Assembly: GCA_045629005.1 (NCBI GenBank)
Contig: JAZQQJ010000082.1
Coordinates: forward strand, 1 to 64,000
Length of the DNA stretch: 64,000 nt
DNA from: RGIG3528 sp045629005
Lineage (GTDB): Bacteria; Bacillota; Clostridia; Lachnospirales; Lachnospiraceae
Direction of reading: 5' to 3'
The notes beneath the pieces are model-generated. The model was not told the origin of the DNA. It did no database searches and worked only from the letters and a program-made list of their open reading frames with translations. The first letter of the stretch is position 1; each line of letters starts with the position of its first letter. Positions 24,377 to 35,100 of the stretch are shown piece after piece. The position numbers and the translations under genes were made by a program.

Positions 24377-25906
24377 ATGTTTTTTACGTCGTACGAGTTC
24401 CTTGGATTTGTTCTCGTACTCATTCTGCTGTACTACCTTCTGCCTAAGAAGGCACAGTGGCCGTTGCTCCTCATAGGAAGCCTTCTGTTTTATGCATACT
24501 CGGGCCCTAAATTCCTCATATACATCGTTATAACGACTTTTACAGTGTATTTCGCAGGAATGCTTACCGACAAAGACAGAAAACGTACGGAAGCGTATGT
24601 AAAGGCCAACAAGGAAGCACTTACCAAGGAAGACAAAAAAGCATATAAAGATAAACACAAGAAGGTAAGGAACGCTTACCTTCTGATTTGTCTGTCCATA
24701 AATCTTCTTATTCTTTTGGGATTAAAGCTTAATATCGTGTCCCTCGCCGTCCCCCTTGGAATTTCGTTTTATACGCTAAGGGCAATAGGATACCTTGTGG
24801 ATGTTAACAGAGGAAAGTACGAGGCGGAGAAGAATCCTTTGAAATTTATGCTCTTCATTTCGTTCTTCCCCATTATTCTCCAGGGACCGCTCTCTAACTA
24901 CGATGAGCTTGCAGTAACGCTTTACGGACCAAATAAGTTTTCATCAAAGAATGTTTCTTTTGGTATGCAGCGCGTGCTTTGGGGCTTTTTCAAGAAACTT
25001 GTTATAGCTGACCGCGTTCTTACTGCTGTATCTGTTTATGTTGGGGATCCCGAAACATTTAAAGGAGCGTATGCATTATATGGTATGCTTTTGTACACTC
25101 TTGAACTTTATGCGGATTTTACAGGCGGTATTGATATTACAATAGGCATCGCTGAGATGCTTGGCATTAAGGTCGCTGAGAACTTTGACAGACCTTATTT
25201 TGCAACATCACTTAAGGATTATTGGCGTCGCTGGCATATCACTATGTGTGACTGGTTCAGAAATTACATTTTTTATCCGGTTTCTGTCAGCAAGGCAATG
25301 CAGAAGATTTCAAAATTTACAAAGAAGGTGTTTGGTGAAAAAGTTGGAAAGCGAATTCCCGTTTATCTTTCATCCTTCCTTGTATGGCTTGCTACGGGCG
25401 TATGGCACGGGGCAACATGGAATTTTATTGTGTGGGGACTTCTGAACTGGCTTATTCTCATGCTTTCTGAGGAGTTTGAGCCTCTTTATACCGGGTTCCA
25501 TAAAAAAGCACGTTTCAGCAATACATTTGGCTATAAGCTTTTCACGATATTACGTACCTTCGCATTAATCAGCATTTTGAATCTGTTTGACTGCTTTGCA
25601 AACGTGGGTACAACATTAAAATCGCTTTTATCGATTTTTACGACAGGGAATTATGCGGGTTCGATTTCCGGAGCATATGCATCTTTCGGCCTCAGCATCA
25701 CGGATTACATTATTCTTGCTGCGGGAACAGTGCTTATGCTTGTTGTCAGCCTTCTCAAAGGTGACGGATTCCTTCGCGATAAGATTACAAAGCTTCGCTT
25801 CCCTGTAAAAGCTTTGATTTGGATTACACTCTTTGTGGTTGTGCTTTTGTTTGGTGCATACGGACAGGGCTATGACCAGAGTCAGTTTATATATAATCAG
25901 TTTTAG
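24377..25906 (+). CDS. MBOAT family acyltransferase (DltB-like)
   Basis: A 509-residue polytopic membrane protein with about eleven hydrophobic segments. It carries the MBOAT catalytic histidine H344 in GVWHGATWNF and the upstream SLKDYWRRWHITMCDWFRNYIFYP region (shown in part: DYWRRWHITMCDWF), typical of the AlgI/DltB branch. DltB moves D-alanine from carrier protein across the membrane to teichoic acid; the same transfer of an aminoacyl or acyl group is expected here. It begins three bases after the carrier-protein stop and is followed by asnB-like and C39-like genes. Acceptor unknown: could be teichoic acid, another glycan or a protein. Confidence 0.88.
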   Translation: MFFTSYEFLGFVLVLILLYYLLPKKAQWPLLLIGSLLFYAYSGPKFLIYIVITTFTVYFAGMLTDKDRKRTEAYVKANKEALTKEDKKAYKDKHKKVRNAYLLICLSINLLILLGLKLNIVSLAVPLGISFYTLRAIGYLVDVNRGKYEAEKNPLKFMLFISFFPIILQGPLSNYDELAVTLYGPNKFSSKNVSFGMQRVLWGFFKKLVIADRVLTAVSVYVGDPETFKGAYALYGMLLYTLELYADFTGGIDITIGIAEMLGIKVAENFDRPYFATSLKDYWRRWHITMCDWFRNYIFYPVSVSKAMQKISKFTKKVFGEKVGKRIPVYLSSFLVWLATGVWHGATWNFIVWGLLNWLILMLSEEFEPLYTGFHKKARFSNTFGYKLFTILRTFALISILNLFDCFANVGTTLKSLLSIFTTGNYAGSISGAYASFGLSITDYIILAAGTVLMLVVSLLKGDGFLRDKITKLRFPVKALIWITLFVVVLLFGAYGQGYDQSQFIYNQF

Positions 25907-25914
25907 GAGTTATT

Positions 25915-27753
25915 ATGTGCGGTATTGCAGGTTATTTTGACCTTAAAAACGACAGGAAAACAGATGTAAAGGTCATGGAAAACATGCTTGAGGCCATCAG
26001 GCATCGTGGCCCGGACGGGAGTCGTATCCTTGAGCTTCAGGGGCTTACTCTCGGCTTTACAAGACTTAGTTTTCTTGACTTAACAGGCGGAATGCAGCCT
26101 ATTCAAAATGAAGACGGAACCGTTACCGTAATTTGCAACGGTGAGATATTCAATTATCGTGAGCTTCGGGAAGAACTGCTTAAAAAAGGACATATTTTCC
26201 GTACTGAGACGGATATTGAAGTTATTTTGCATCTTTATGAAGAGCATGGAACGGATTTTCCCAATATGCTTAATGGCCAGTTTGCCATTGCTCTTTACGA
26301 TGATAAAATTAAGCGTCTTTTCCTTTTCAGGGATCAGATGGGCATTTGCCCTTTGTTCTACGGAGAGATTGACGGAAAGCTTGTTTTTGCTTCGGAAATC
26401 AAAGCAATAATGGAGTTCCCGAACGCACCGAGAAAGCTTAATCTCAAAGCGGTTGACCAGCTTATGAATTTCCCCGGTGTTGTAAGTCCGGAGACTTTCT
26501 TTGCAGGCATACGTTCTCTTAAGGCCGGTCATATGCTCACAATTGAGTATGGCAAAGATATTATCGATACAGAATTTTGGGATATTCATTACAGCCCTGA
26601 AGAAGAGGACAAGGGCGAGGCATATTATGTTGAGAATCTTCGCGAACTCATCAAAAAAGCCATTACCAGAAGGCTTATTGCAGACGTTCCTGTAGGCTTT
26701 TATGTCTCGGGAGGCCTTGACAGCTCTGTAGTTGCCTGCTTTATCGGTAAATATCTTCTTAACAGCATGTACTCGTTCTCGGCCGAAATCGGTGACGGAG
26801 AACTGGATGAAAGTAAATTCCAGCAGATGGTTAAGGAATGCGTTCATTCACAGCATTATGTTACAAAGATTACTGAGAAAGAAATATGGGATAATCTTGA
26901 AAACGTAATATATCACTGCGAATCGGGTGTTAAAGAAAGCTATGATGTAGCCGCATATCTGCTTTCAGGACTTGTAAGCGGTTCTCCTGCAAAGGCAGTG
27001 CTTACGGGACAGGGCTCTGACGAAATTTTCTCGGGCTATATCGGATATATGGTTGACCTCTTCAGAAACATGCAGAAGGACAAGATGACGAAGGAGGAAC
27101 AGGAGGTAAACGAGCGCCTTTGGGGAGATCCTTACTTCCGCTATGAGAGAAATCATCCTGAAATAAGAAAAATACATGAAAAGGTTTATTCTGAAAATGT
27201 ACGAGGATCAATCAACAGCTTTTCGGCTTTTGCAGAAAGCCCGATTAATGTTGAGCGTGTGAAGGGTCTCAGTTCACAGAAACGTCGTTCATACATTGAC
27301 TGTAAGCTTCGTCTTTCGGATCATCTTCTCACGGAGCATGGTGACAGAATGTTTTTCTCGCACAGTGTCGAAGGACGTCACCCGTTCCTTGATAAGGATG
27401 TGCTTGATTTTGTTTTTACTATTCCCGATAAGTACAAGCTTCATGGCGTAAACGAAAAATACATCCTTAAAAAAGCCGGAGTCGGCATTGTGCCTGACGA
27501 GATTCTGAAACGCAAGAAATTCCCCTTTCAGGCTCCGGGCATGTCATCAATGATAAAAGAGGCATCGAATATCCCTTATCTTGATGAGAATCTTATCAGA
27601 AAATATGGCATCTTTGATGCAAACTATGTTTCAGAGATGAAAAAGATATATTCCGCACCCGATTTCAAGCTGATGGGAGCATTTGAAATCGATTATCTGC
27701 TTATTGTAATGACAGTTACAATGCTTTGTGAGAGGTATAAGCTTACATTGTAG
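25915..27753 (+). CDS. asnB: Asparagine synthase (glutamine-hydrolysing) / AsnB-type amidotransferase
   Basis: A 612-residue two-domain enzyme. Cys2 (MCGIAGYFD) is the glutaminase nucleophile, with RHRGPDG next, and the C-terminal synthetase domain contains the PP-loop SGGLDSS near residue 265 and LTGQGSDEIFSGY. It should use glutamine nitrogen and ATP to amidate a carboxylate through an adenylate. Aspartate is the default substrate, but AsnB homologues in Gram-positives also amidate diaminopimelate in peptidoglycan precursors (LtsA, L. plantarum AsnB1). Placement between the MBOAT and C39-like genes favours a surface-modification role. Eight bp separate it from the MBOAT stop. Confidence 0.92.
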   Translation: MCGIAGYFDLKNDRKTDVKVMENMLEAIRHRGPDGSRILELQGLTLGFTRLSFLDLTGGMQPIQNEDGTVTVICNGEIFNYRELREELLKKGHIFRTETDIEVILHLYEEHGTDFPNMLNGQFAIALYDDKIKRLFLFRDQMGICPLFYGEIDGKLVFASEIKAIMEFPNAPRKLNLKAVDQLMNFPGVVSPETFFAGIRSLKAGHMLTIEYGKDIIDTEFWDIHYSPEEEDKGEAYYVENLRELIKKAITRRLIADVPVGFYVSGGLDSSVVACFIGKYLLNSMYSFSAEIGDGELDESKFQQMVKECVHSQHYVTKITEKEIWDNLENVIYHCESGVKESYDVAAYLLSGLVSGSPAKAVLTGQGSDEIFSGYIGYMVDLFRNMQKDKMTKEEQEVNERLWGDPYFRYERNHPEIRKIHEKVYSENVRGSINSFSAFAESPINVERVKGLSSQKRRSYIDCKLRLSDHLLTEHGDRMFFSHSVEGRHPFLDKDVLDFVFTIPDKYKLHGVNEKYILKKAGVGIVPDEILKRKKFPFQAPGMSSMIKEASNIPYLDENLIRKYGIFDANYVSEMKKIYSAPDFKLMGAFEIDYLLIVMTVTMLCERYKLTL

Positions 27754-27761
27754 AGGTTTAG

Positions 27762-28787
27762 ATGGGGTACGACGAAGAATACAATAACAGAAAAGTCATA
27801 AGGACCAAGCTTTTGTGGATAGTAATTCTATCCCTGATTTTGGTCCTTATTCTGATTATTGGATTTATTGCGGATGCTGTTTTTGATATGGCAGAGGAAC
27901 AGTCTTACCGGCCTACGCCGGAGCCTACAAAGTTAACGGGAAGAGAGGTCACGCCCACACCTTATAGTGACTACAATCCCGATGATGAGCTTATTCCGAC
28001 CGAAACACCTACTCCGACACCTTATGTGACAGATGAACCGGATACGCCGACGTCTACCGATGAGCCTATTGCAAGCCCGACAGAAGCGGTTACACCCACG
28101 GTAACAGCAACACCGGAGCCTACACCATCACCGATTCCGACGGAAGCCGGATCGCAGGGGTTCATACCTATTTCCGAGCTTTTCCCGAATCTGTCTACCT
28201 ACTACAAAAAGGATCAGGTGACCGGTGTTGAGCTTGAGCTTATTCTTCAGAAGCCTGAGCTTCCTCACGGCTGTGAGAGTGTGGCACTTACGATGGTTTT
28301 GAATTATTATGGGTTTAAGCTTGGTAAGACCGATATTGCCGATAAATATCTGATTTATGGTGATAATTTCGTGACGAGTTACGAAGGAAATCCTTATGGT
28401 GAAGAGGGTGGACTGATTTATGCTCCTGGACTTACCGATACAGCGAACGAATTTCTTACGGACCGCGGAAGTACACTGAAAGCATATGACGTGTCAGGTG
28501 GGGAGTTTTTTGACCTTATAAAGACGTATATTAATCATGATATCCCGGTTATTCTTTTTGCCACGAGAGATTATATTCCGGTTGAATTCCGAAGCGAAGC
28601 ACGTGAGTATGACGGAAAGACATGGAAGCGTGTTAAATCGATGCATTGTGTTGTCATGTCAGGCTATGACGAAGAGGATGACACAGTTATTATCTATGAC
28701 TCCCTTAAGGGCGTTCTTAAGGTAAAAAGGGCAACCATTGAAGAAATATACAACGATTTTTACAGAATGGCTGTTGTTGTGAAATAG
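27762..28787 (+). CDS. Membrane-anchored C39-like cysteine protease
   Basis: A 341-residue protein with a cytoplasmic basic start, one membrane segment (about residues 17-38), a long Pro/Thr/Glu-rich spacer (about 45-130, with many TPTP/EPT units) and a C-terminal peptidase_C39_2-type domain. C171 in LPHGCESVALTM, H295 in SMHCVVMSG and D313 in IIYDSLKG form a plausible triad. The spacer would let the enzyme reach across the wall. Last gene of the island; addB starts 22 bp later with its own ribosome site. Substrate unknown. Confidence 0.85.
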   Translation: MGYDEEYNNRKVIRTKLLWIVILSLILVLILIIGFIADAVFDMAEEQSYRPTPEPTKLTGREVTPTPYSDYNPDDELIPTETPTPTPYVTDEPDTPTSTDEPIASPTEAVTPTVTATPEPTPSPIPTEAGSQGFIPISELFPNLSTYYKKDQVTGVELELILQKPELPHGCESVALTMVLNYYGFKLGKTDIADKYLIYGDNFVTSYEGNPYGEEGGLIYAPGLTDTANEFLTDRGSTLKAYDVSGGEFFDLIKTYINHDIPVILFATRDYIPVEFRSEAREYDGKTWKRVKSMHCVVMSGYDEEDDTVIIYDSLKGVLKVKRATIEEIYNDFYRMAVVVK

Positions 28788-28809
28788 CTTCTGTTACGGA
28801 GGAACAGCT

Positions 28810-31800
28810 TTGGCATTACATCTTGTTCTCGGCACCGCAGGCAGCGGTAAAACAACATTTCTTTATGACGAAGTGATACGTATGGCAGGGGCAAACCCTG
28901 CCACTACGTATTATTTTATTGTGCCGGAGCAGTTCTCCATTAAGACGCAGTATGACCTTGTGGCAAGGCATCCCGAAGGAGGCATCCTTAATATCGATGT
29001 AACAAGCCTTGCAAGGCTTGCGGACATGGCATTCGGTGTTCTTCACGGAGAAAAGTGCGAGTTTCTTCCTGAAATCGGAAAAAGCATGATAATAAAAAAG
29101 GTGCTTTCCGACAAAAAGGACGAACTTGTTATGTTCGGCAGAAATGCAAGAAGAGCAGGCTTTGTTGCAGAAGCAAAGGCGCTTATTTCCGAGCTTATGC
29201 AGTACAACGTGTCTTTGGAAGAGCTGGAAACGCTTGCCAAAGAAACAGACGATGCAATTCTTAAGAATAAGCTCGAGGATACGATTACACTATATTCCGG
29301 CTTTAATGAACGCCTTGGAAACGGATTGCATACGGCGGAGGGCCTTTATGATGTATTTGCAGAAGTGGCTGACCGTTCGGGAGTTTTGAAAAAATCAGTT
29401 GTTATTCTGGATGGCTTTACAGGCTTTACACCATCACAGTATGAATTGCTTCGTTGCTTTATGAAGCAGTGCGACGATGTATACATTTCTTTCACTGCGG
29501 ATGAGACTGCCGCATCGGGAAAAGAACTGAAGGATTTCGATCTTTTCCGCATGAGTCAGCTCTCTGTAAAAAAGGTGAGAGAGCTTGCTGTTTCGGCCGG
29601 GTGTGAGCTTGCGGACGATGTTTTTGTCAAGTATGACGATCCTGTAAAGCATGCTTCTGTAAAGGCTCTGGAAAGAGGTCTTTTCAGACAGGGAAGGTCG
29701 CGTGGAAGTTCAGCAGGAAGAATTATGCTTTATAACGCTTCGGACCCGGGGGCAGAAGCACGTCATGCAGCCTCTGAAATAGAAAGACTTTTACGTGAAG
29801 AAAATTATCGCTACAAGGATATTGCTGTTGTTGTCAGTGATATGGACGCTTATGGTGAGCTTGTAAGTCGTGAGCTTGATAAAGTGAATGTAAGATACTT
29901 TGTCGACAGAAAAAAGAGCCTCGGAGAGAACGAATGCTCAGGGCTTATTACACTTATGCTGCGACTGATGGAAAAGGGGCCTGATACAGACCTTCTCATT
30001 TCCTTTGCGAAAAACAGTCTTTCCGGTATTGACCGTGCGGAAGCGTGCGAACTCGAAAATTACTGCCTTGCGCTTGGAATAAAGGGCAGCAGGTTTAAGA
30101 AAAAGTTTGAAAAAGATTTTAACTGCCATGGGCAGATTCTTTTGGCTGGAAAAGCCGAGCCTGTAAGAGCAAAAATTATGCAGGTGTTAACACCGCTATT
30201 TGGTATAAAGACATCAGAGGTTATATATATTACAAATCGCGTAAGGGATTTCTTCGGTAAAATCAGGCTTGAAGAAAAACTTCTGGAACGTGCGGAGCGA
30301 CTTAAGGACAAAGGAGACATGCTGCGCGCCAAAGAGTACTCAAAGGTTTATGAGGCAGTCGACGATATCCTTAACCAGTTGTGTGAGTACCTTGGCGGAG
30401 AAGAAATGTCTTTAAAAGAGTATCGGGAAGTGCTTGTGGCCGGTCTTGCCGAGGCACGGGTCGGACTTGTTCCCGAAGGCTCGGAACAGATCGTAATCGG
30501 TGATGTTGAAAGAACACGTCTTAAGGATATTAAGGCGTTATTCCTGCTTGGGGCAAATGATGGCAGACTCCCTAAAGCCGCATCCTCAAAGGGTATTCTT
30601 TCTGAGTATGATAAGGATGCATTAATGGAAAAAGGGGTGGAACTTTCACCCGGAATGCTTCGCAAAGTCGGACGCGACAGATTTTACATTTATCTTGCTC
30701 TTTCAAAGCCGACTGACAGGCTTTATGTATCATATTGCATGACAAACGAAGCAGGCGAAAGCAGCAAGGCTTCACAGGTTGTCACACGCATACAGAAGCT
30801 TTTTGATGACTTGGAAGTTACTACATTCCAGCAGCTTCCGAAAGCAGCAAGAATATTGGAAAATAATCTCGGACATAGTGAAAAGCTTCGAGAGGAACGC
30901 GAAAAGACCGCAAAAAAAGACGTTGTTTCGCCTACTGTTACAGAGCATATCTCAAAAGAAACAGCAGATGCTTTGTATGGAGAAAAACTGTACGGAAGTA
31001 TTTCCAAGCTGGAGGCGTATGCAAATTGTCCGTTCAGGTTTTTCCTTACATACGGATTAAAACTCAATAAACGTGAGGAATTTACACTTGAAGCAGATGA
31101 CTTCGGAAACGTATGTCATGAAGCATTGGAAATATACGGAAAAATGCTTAAAGAACGTGGAATAAGCTGGTTTGCGGTGAGTGAAGAGGAACGAAGGAAG
31201 CTTGTGGCTCAGTGTACGGAAAATGCTGTTTCCGCGTATAATAACGGGATTTTTGAATCTTCCGGGAAGAACAAATATATTTCCGAACGTGTTGAGCAAC
31301 TCCTTAATGCATCTGTTGACGCACTTACAAAACAGCTTGCCGGAAGTGATTTTGAACCTTATGAGTTTGAACATCAGTTTACTGTCAAAAATGAACTGTT
31401 CACTCTGACAGGTAAAATCGACCGTATCGATGTGTGCCGAAAGGAAGGCGCGGAGTCTGTAAAGGTCATTGACTACAAGTCGAGTGACCATGATTTTGAT
31501 GTGCAGAAATTATACTATGGTCAGTCGCTGCAGCTTCCGGTTTATATGGACCGGGCTCTTTCCATGAAGGAACTTGGAAACGTGCGTCCCGCCGCTATGC
31601 TCTATAACCATTTTCTCGATCCTGTTGTTGATGCTCCGGAGTATGGTATTGATGAGACTGAAGCATGCGAGACAATCGCGTCGGAAATTGCTAAGGAGTT
31701 TAAGACAAAGGGACTTGTAAATTCGGATTTTGAAATAATAAAGTGCCTCGATCATGCATTTGTTGACGAAGCGGGAACGCTTAAGGATAAAGTGAAGTCT

Positions 31801-32130
31801 GAGCGTATTCCTGTCGGGACAAAGGCGGACGGAGGCTTTGACCAGTATTCCCGCGTTGCAAGTGACGAGGACTTTAAGCTTTATCTTACAATTGCATCCG
31901 AAAAGATGAAAAAAGAAGCTCGTGAAATTAAGGCGGGAAATGTTTCGGTTACTCCTATATTTGATAAGGATGGTTTGTCGGGCTGCAGATTCTGTGATTT
32001 TAAAGATGTATGCGGCTTCGACCTGAAAAACGGCTACAAATCACGTTTCCTCAAGAATTATGGTAAAGAGGAATTGGAAAAGAAACTGAAGGGCATTGTG
32101 CCTGCGGAAAAGGAGGGGCAGAATGGCTGA
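28810..32130 (+). CDS. addB: ATP-dependent helicase/nuclease subunit B
   Basis: Subunit of AddAB, the Firmicute RecBCD counterpart that resects double-strand ends for RecA. The 1106-residue protein has an N-terminal Walker A (GTAGSGKTT), a C-terminal nuclease with IDYKSSDHDFD, and the four cysteines of the Fe-S cluster at C740, C1059, C1062 and C1068, with the 3-and-6 spacing seen in Bacillus AddB. Start is TTG 28810, preceded by GGAGGAAC. Its stop overlaps the addA start region by 8 bp, so the two are translationally coupled. Confidence 0.95.
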   Translation: MALHLVLGTAGSGKTTFLYDEVIRMAGANPATTYYFIVPEQFSIKTQYDLVARHPEGGILNIDVTSLARLADMAFGVLHGEKCEFLPEIGKSMIIKKVLSDKKDELVMFGRNARRAGFVAEAKALISELMQYNVSLEELETLAKETDDAILKNKLEDTITLYSGFNERLGNGLHTAEGLYDVFAEVADRSGVLKKSVVILDGFTGFTPSQYELLRCFMKQCDDVYISFTADETAASGKELKDFDLFRMSQLSVKKVRELAVSAGCELADDVFVKYDDPVKHASVKALERGLFRQGRSRGSSAGRIMLYNASDPGAEARHAASEIERLLREENYRYKDIAVVVSDMDAYGELVSRELDKVNVRYFVDRKKSLGENECSGLITLMLRLMEKGPDTDLLISFAKNSLSGIDRAEACELENYCLALGIKGSRFKKKFEKDFNCHGQILLAGKAEPVRAKIMQVLTPLFGIKTSEVIYITNRVRDFFGKIRLEEKLLERAERLKDKGDMLRAKEYSKVYEAVDDILNQLCEYLGGEEMSLKEYREVLVAGLAEARVGLVPEGSEQIVIGDVERTRLKDIKALFLLGANDGRLPKAASSKGILSEYDKDALMEKGVELSPGMLRKVGRDRFYIYLALSKPTDRLYVSYCMTNEAGESSKASQVVTRIQKLFDDLEVTTFQQLPKAARILENNLGHSEKLREEREKTAKKDVVSPTVTEHISKETADALYGEKLYGSISKLEAYANCPFRFFLTYGLKLNKREEFTLEADDFGNVCHEALEIYGKMLKERGISWFAVSEEERRKLVAQCTENAVSAYNNGIFESSGKNKYISERVEQLLNASVDALTKQLAGSDFEPYEFEHQFTVKNELFTLTGKIDRIDVCRKEGAESVKVIDYKSSDHDFDVQKLYYGQSLQLPVYMDRALSMKELGNVRPAAMLYNHFLDPVVDAPEYGIDETEACETIASEIAKEFKTKGLVNSDFEIIKCLDHAFVDEAGTLKDKVKSERIPVGTKADGGFDQYSRVASDEDFKLYLTIASEKMKKEAREIKAGNVSVTPIFDKDGLSGCRFCDFKDVCGFDLKNGYKSRFLKNYGKEELEKKLKGIVPAEKEGQNG

Positions 32131-35100
32131 TATTAAGCTTACCGAAGAACAACAGGCCGTAGTTGATGCACGTGACTGCTCACTCCTTGTTGCAGCAGCA
32201 GCAGGCTCCGGAAAGACCGCTGTTCTTGTTAAAAGAATACTAGATAAATTGACGAACAGGGAAAAACCGACAAATCTTGACCGACTTCTTATCGTAACTT
32301 TTACGAAGGCGGCTGCTGCGGAAATGCGTGAACGTATCGGCAAGGCGCTTGACAAAGCTGTGGAGGAAAATCCTGATGACGAGAATTTGCGTAAACAGCT
32401 TGCAATGCTTCCAAACGCTCAGATTTCCACAATAGACAGTTTTTGTATGTCCGTCGTAAAGGAAAATTATCATTCGCTTATGATTGATCCCGGCTTCAGA
32501 ATTGAGGACGAGAGCGTTCTTGAGCTTGTTGCGGAGGATGTACTTACAGAATATCTCGATGAGGAATATGAAAAATCAACGGATGAATTCAGACATCTTC
32601 TTTCTTCCTATACTTCCCACAAAGATGACGCGGATGTGAAGGAACTTATTCTGAGTTTATACAGATATGCAGACAGCGATCCGAGACCTGAGGAATGGCT
32701 GAACAGGGCAGAAGAGAATTATTCGATGAACATAGCGGAAAGCACCTTGCCTTCGGAAGTCCTTAACGAAGCAAAGAGGACAGTTTCGGACTGCAGAAAC
32801 ATGTGCTTACGCGCAATTGCAATAGCAAAAACGGACAAAGGGCCGGAGCCCTGCCTTAAAGCTTTGACTTCCGATTTGCAGATGATGGATGCACTTCTTC
32901 TTACACGTGATTTTGATTCTATGTATGAATCAATGCGTGATGATTTAAGCTTTGTAACAATGAGAGGGCCCTCAAAGAAGCAGTACGAAGAAGGACTTTT
33001 TTCGGAGACACTGACAAATGTCGTTAAGGCTGTCAGGGATGACTATAAAAAAACGTTATCGGAATTAAAAGAAAGCTATTTTGCATGTCCGCTGTCCGAA
33101 ACAGAGAGAATTTATAAGGCAACTGCACCTGCGATGCTTGAGCTTATAAGGCTTACTCGCGAGTTCTCAAAACGGTTTGAGGCTGAGAAGGCTGACAGGA
33201 ATGCATATGGTTTTTCAGATGTGGCTCATTTTGCACATCGCATTCTTTGCAGGAGAAACGAAAACGGTGAGGAAGTTCCTACAGATACAGCCCGTTCTCT
33301 TGCTGCACGTTTTGATGAAATAATGATAGATGAGTATCAGGATTCGAGCTTTTTACAGGAATACACGCTTAAGGCAGTTTCCGGTGAGTTTGGAGGCGTT
33401 CCGAACCTTTTCATGGTCGGAGACGTAAAGCAGAGCATTTATGGGTTCAGAAAAGCGCGCCCTGAGCTGTTTAACAGAAAATATCACGAGTTTGAAAAGG
33501 CCGGTCTTCACAGAAAAATAGACCTGTCCAAGAATTTCAGAAGCCGAAATTGTGTGCTGGATTCGGTTAATGCTGTTATGTCCTGCATTATGCATGAGGA
33601 CATTTCCGAAATCGAATATGATGAGAATGCAGCACTGCATTTTGGTTCGGGCGCTTATACGGAAGACTCCGACGAATATGCAACAGAGCTCATGCTTATA
33701 GATTCCGATGCATCTGAGAAAGAAGTCGAAAATATAAGCAGAGTTTACGACCTTTATGAACGCATTGATTCAAGCGCGGATGAGAAGCTTTCCGCGGCAA
33801 AAACAACAGCCATCGAAAGAGAAGCGCTTTGTGTTGCACTGAAGATTAAAGACATGGTGGCAAAGCACTTCCAGGTTGCTGATGGAGAAGATGAGAACGG
33901 TGTAAAGAAAACAAGGGACGTTAAATACAATGATTTTGCCGTGCTGATACGTTCCGCGAGAGGTGTTGCCGAAGTCTTTACAAAAGTATTTACGAAACTT
34001 CATATTCCTTCCGAAGCTGAAACAGGAACAGGCTTTTTTGACTCCACCGAAGTTCGTAAGACGCTTTCCTTCCTTCGTATTATTGATAATCCCTATCAGG
34101 ACATTGCTTTCGCTGCTGTCCTTTATTCTCCCTATGTTGGAATGAATGCTGAAGAGGTGGCAGAGCTCGCGGTTAAATATAAGCCCACTTCCGGCGGAAC
34201 TCTTTATGAATGCGCAAGACTATCCGCACAAAACGGAAATACGAAACTTGTTCGCTTTTTCGAATTATATGACATGCTTTCGGAAGAAAGCGAATATATG
34301 ACAGTACATGAAGTACTGGAGAGACTTTATGAAACAAGCGGTTACAAGGACATTGTTGCCGTTCAGCCTCAGGGCGACAGAAGAAGCGGTAACCTTGAAC
34401 AGCTTGTTGATATTGCCAAAACATATGAAAACAGCAGTTTTACCGGAGTTCATGATTTCCTGCGTTATGTAGACAGGCTTATGGCAGGAGAAAAGGATTT
34501 CGGCGAGGCTGCAATAAGAGTAACCGATGGCTGTGTACACGTTATGACAATACATAAAAGTAAGGGCCTTGAATTCCCTGTTGTTTTCGTGTGCAGAATG
34601 GGTGGAAGGTTTAATAAGAGCGATTCAAAGAGAAAGCTTATTTTTGACCAGGATTTTGGCATTGGCTCGAACTACATTGATGTGCAGAAGCGTACGAAGC
34701 AGAAAACGCTGAAACAGTCTTTCCTGCAGAACAGGAAGAAACACACGGATATGGCTGAGGAAGTGCGTGTGCTTTATGTTGCCTTGACAAGAGCGAAAGA
34801 AAAGCTCTTTATGGTGGGAAGCGTTGATAAGCCAGGTGATAAGGTAAGACAGTGGCAAAATGCATTATCGGATGGTTCAATTACTTATTCCTACCTTGAT
34901 AAGGCAAATACATATCTGGACCTTGTGTCCCCATCCGTTTTTTCCGGGTTTAATGAATCGGATTTCGACAGACTCAATGAGGGTGCGATTTACTTAAGCA
35001 TTCGTGGTGAATGCGGAACGGAATGCTTTGAGGCGCCGGTAAAGGTTTCTCTTATTCATTTTGATGAGACGAGTGCACATACACAGCTTGAAGGTGACAT

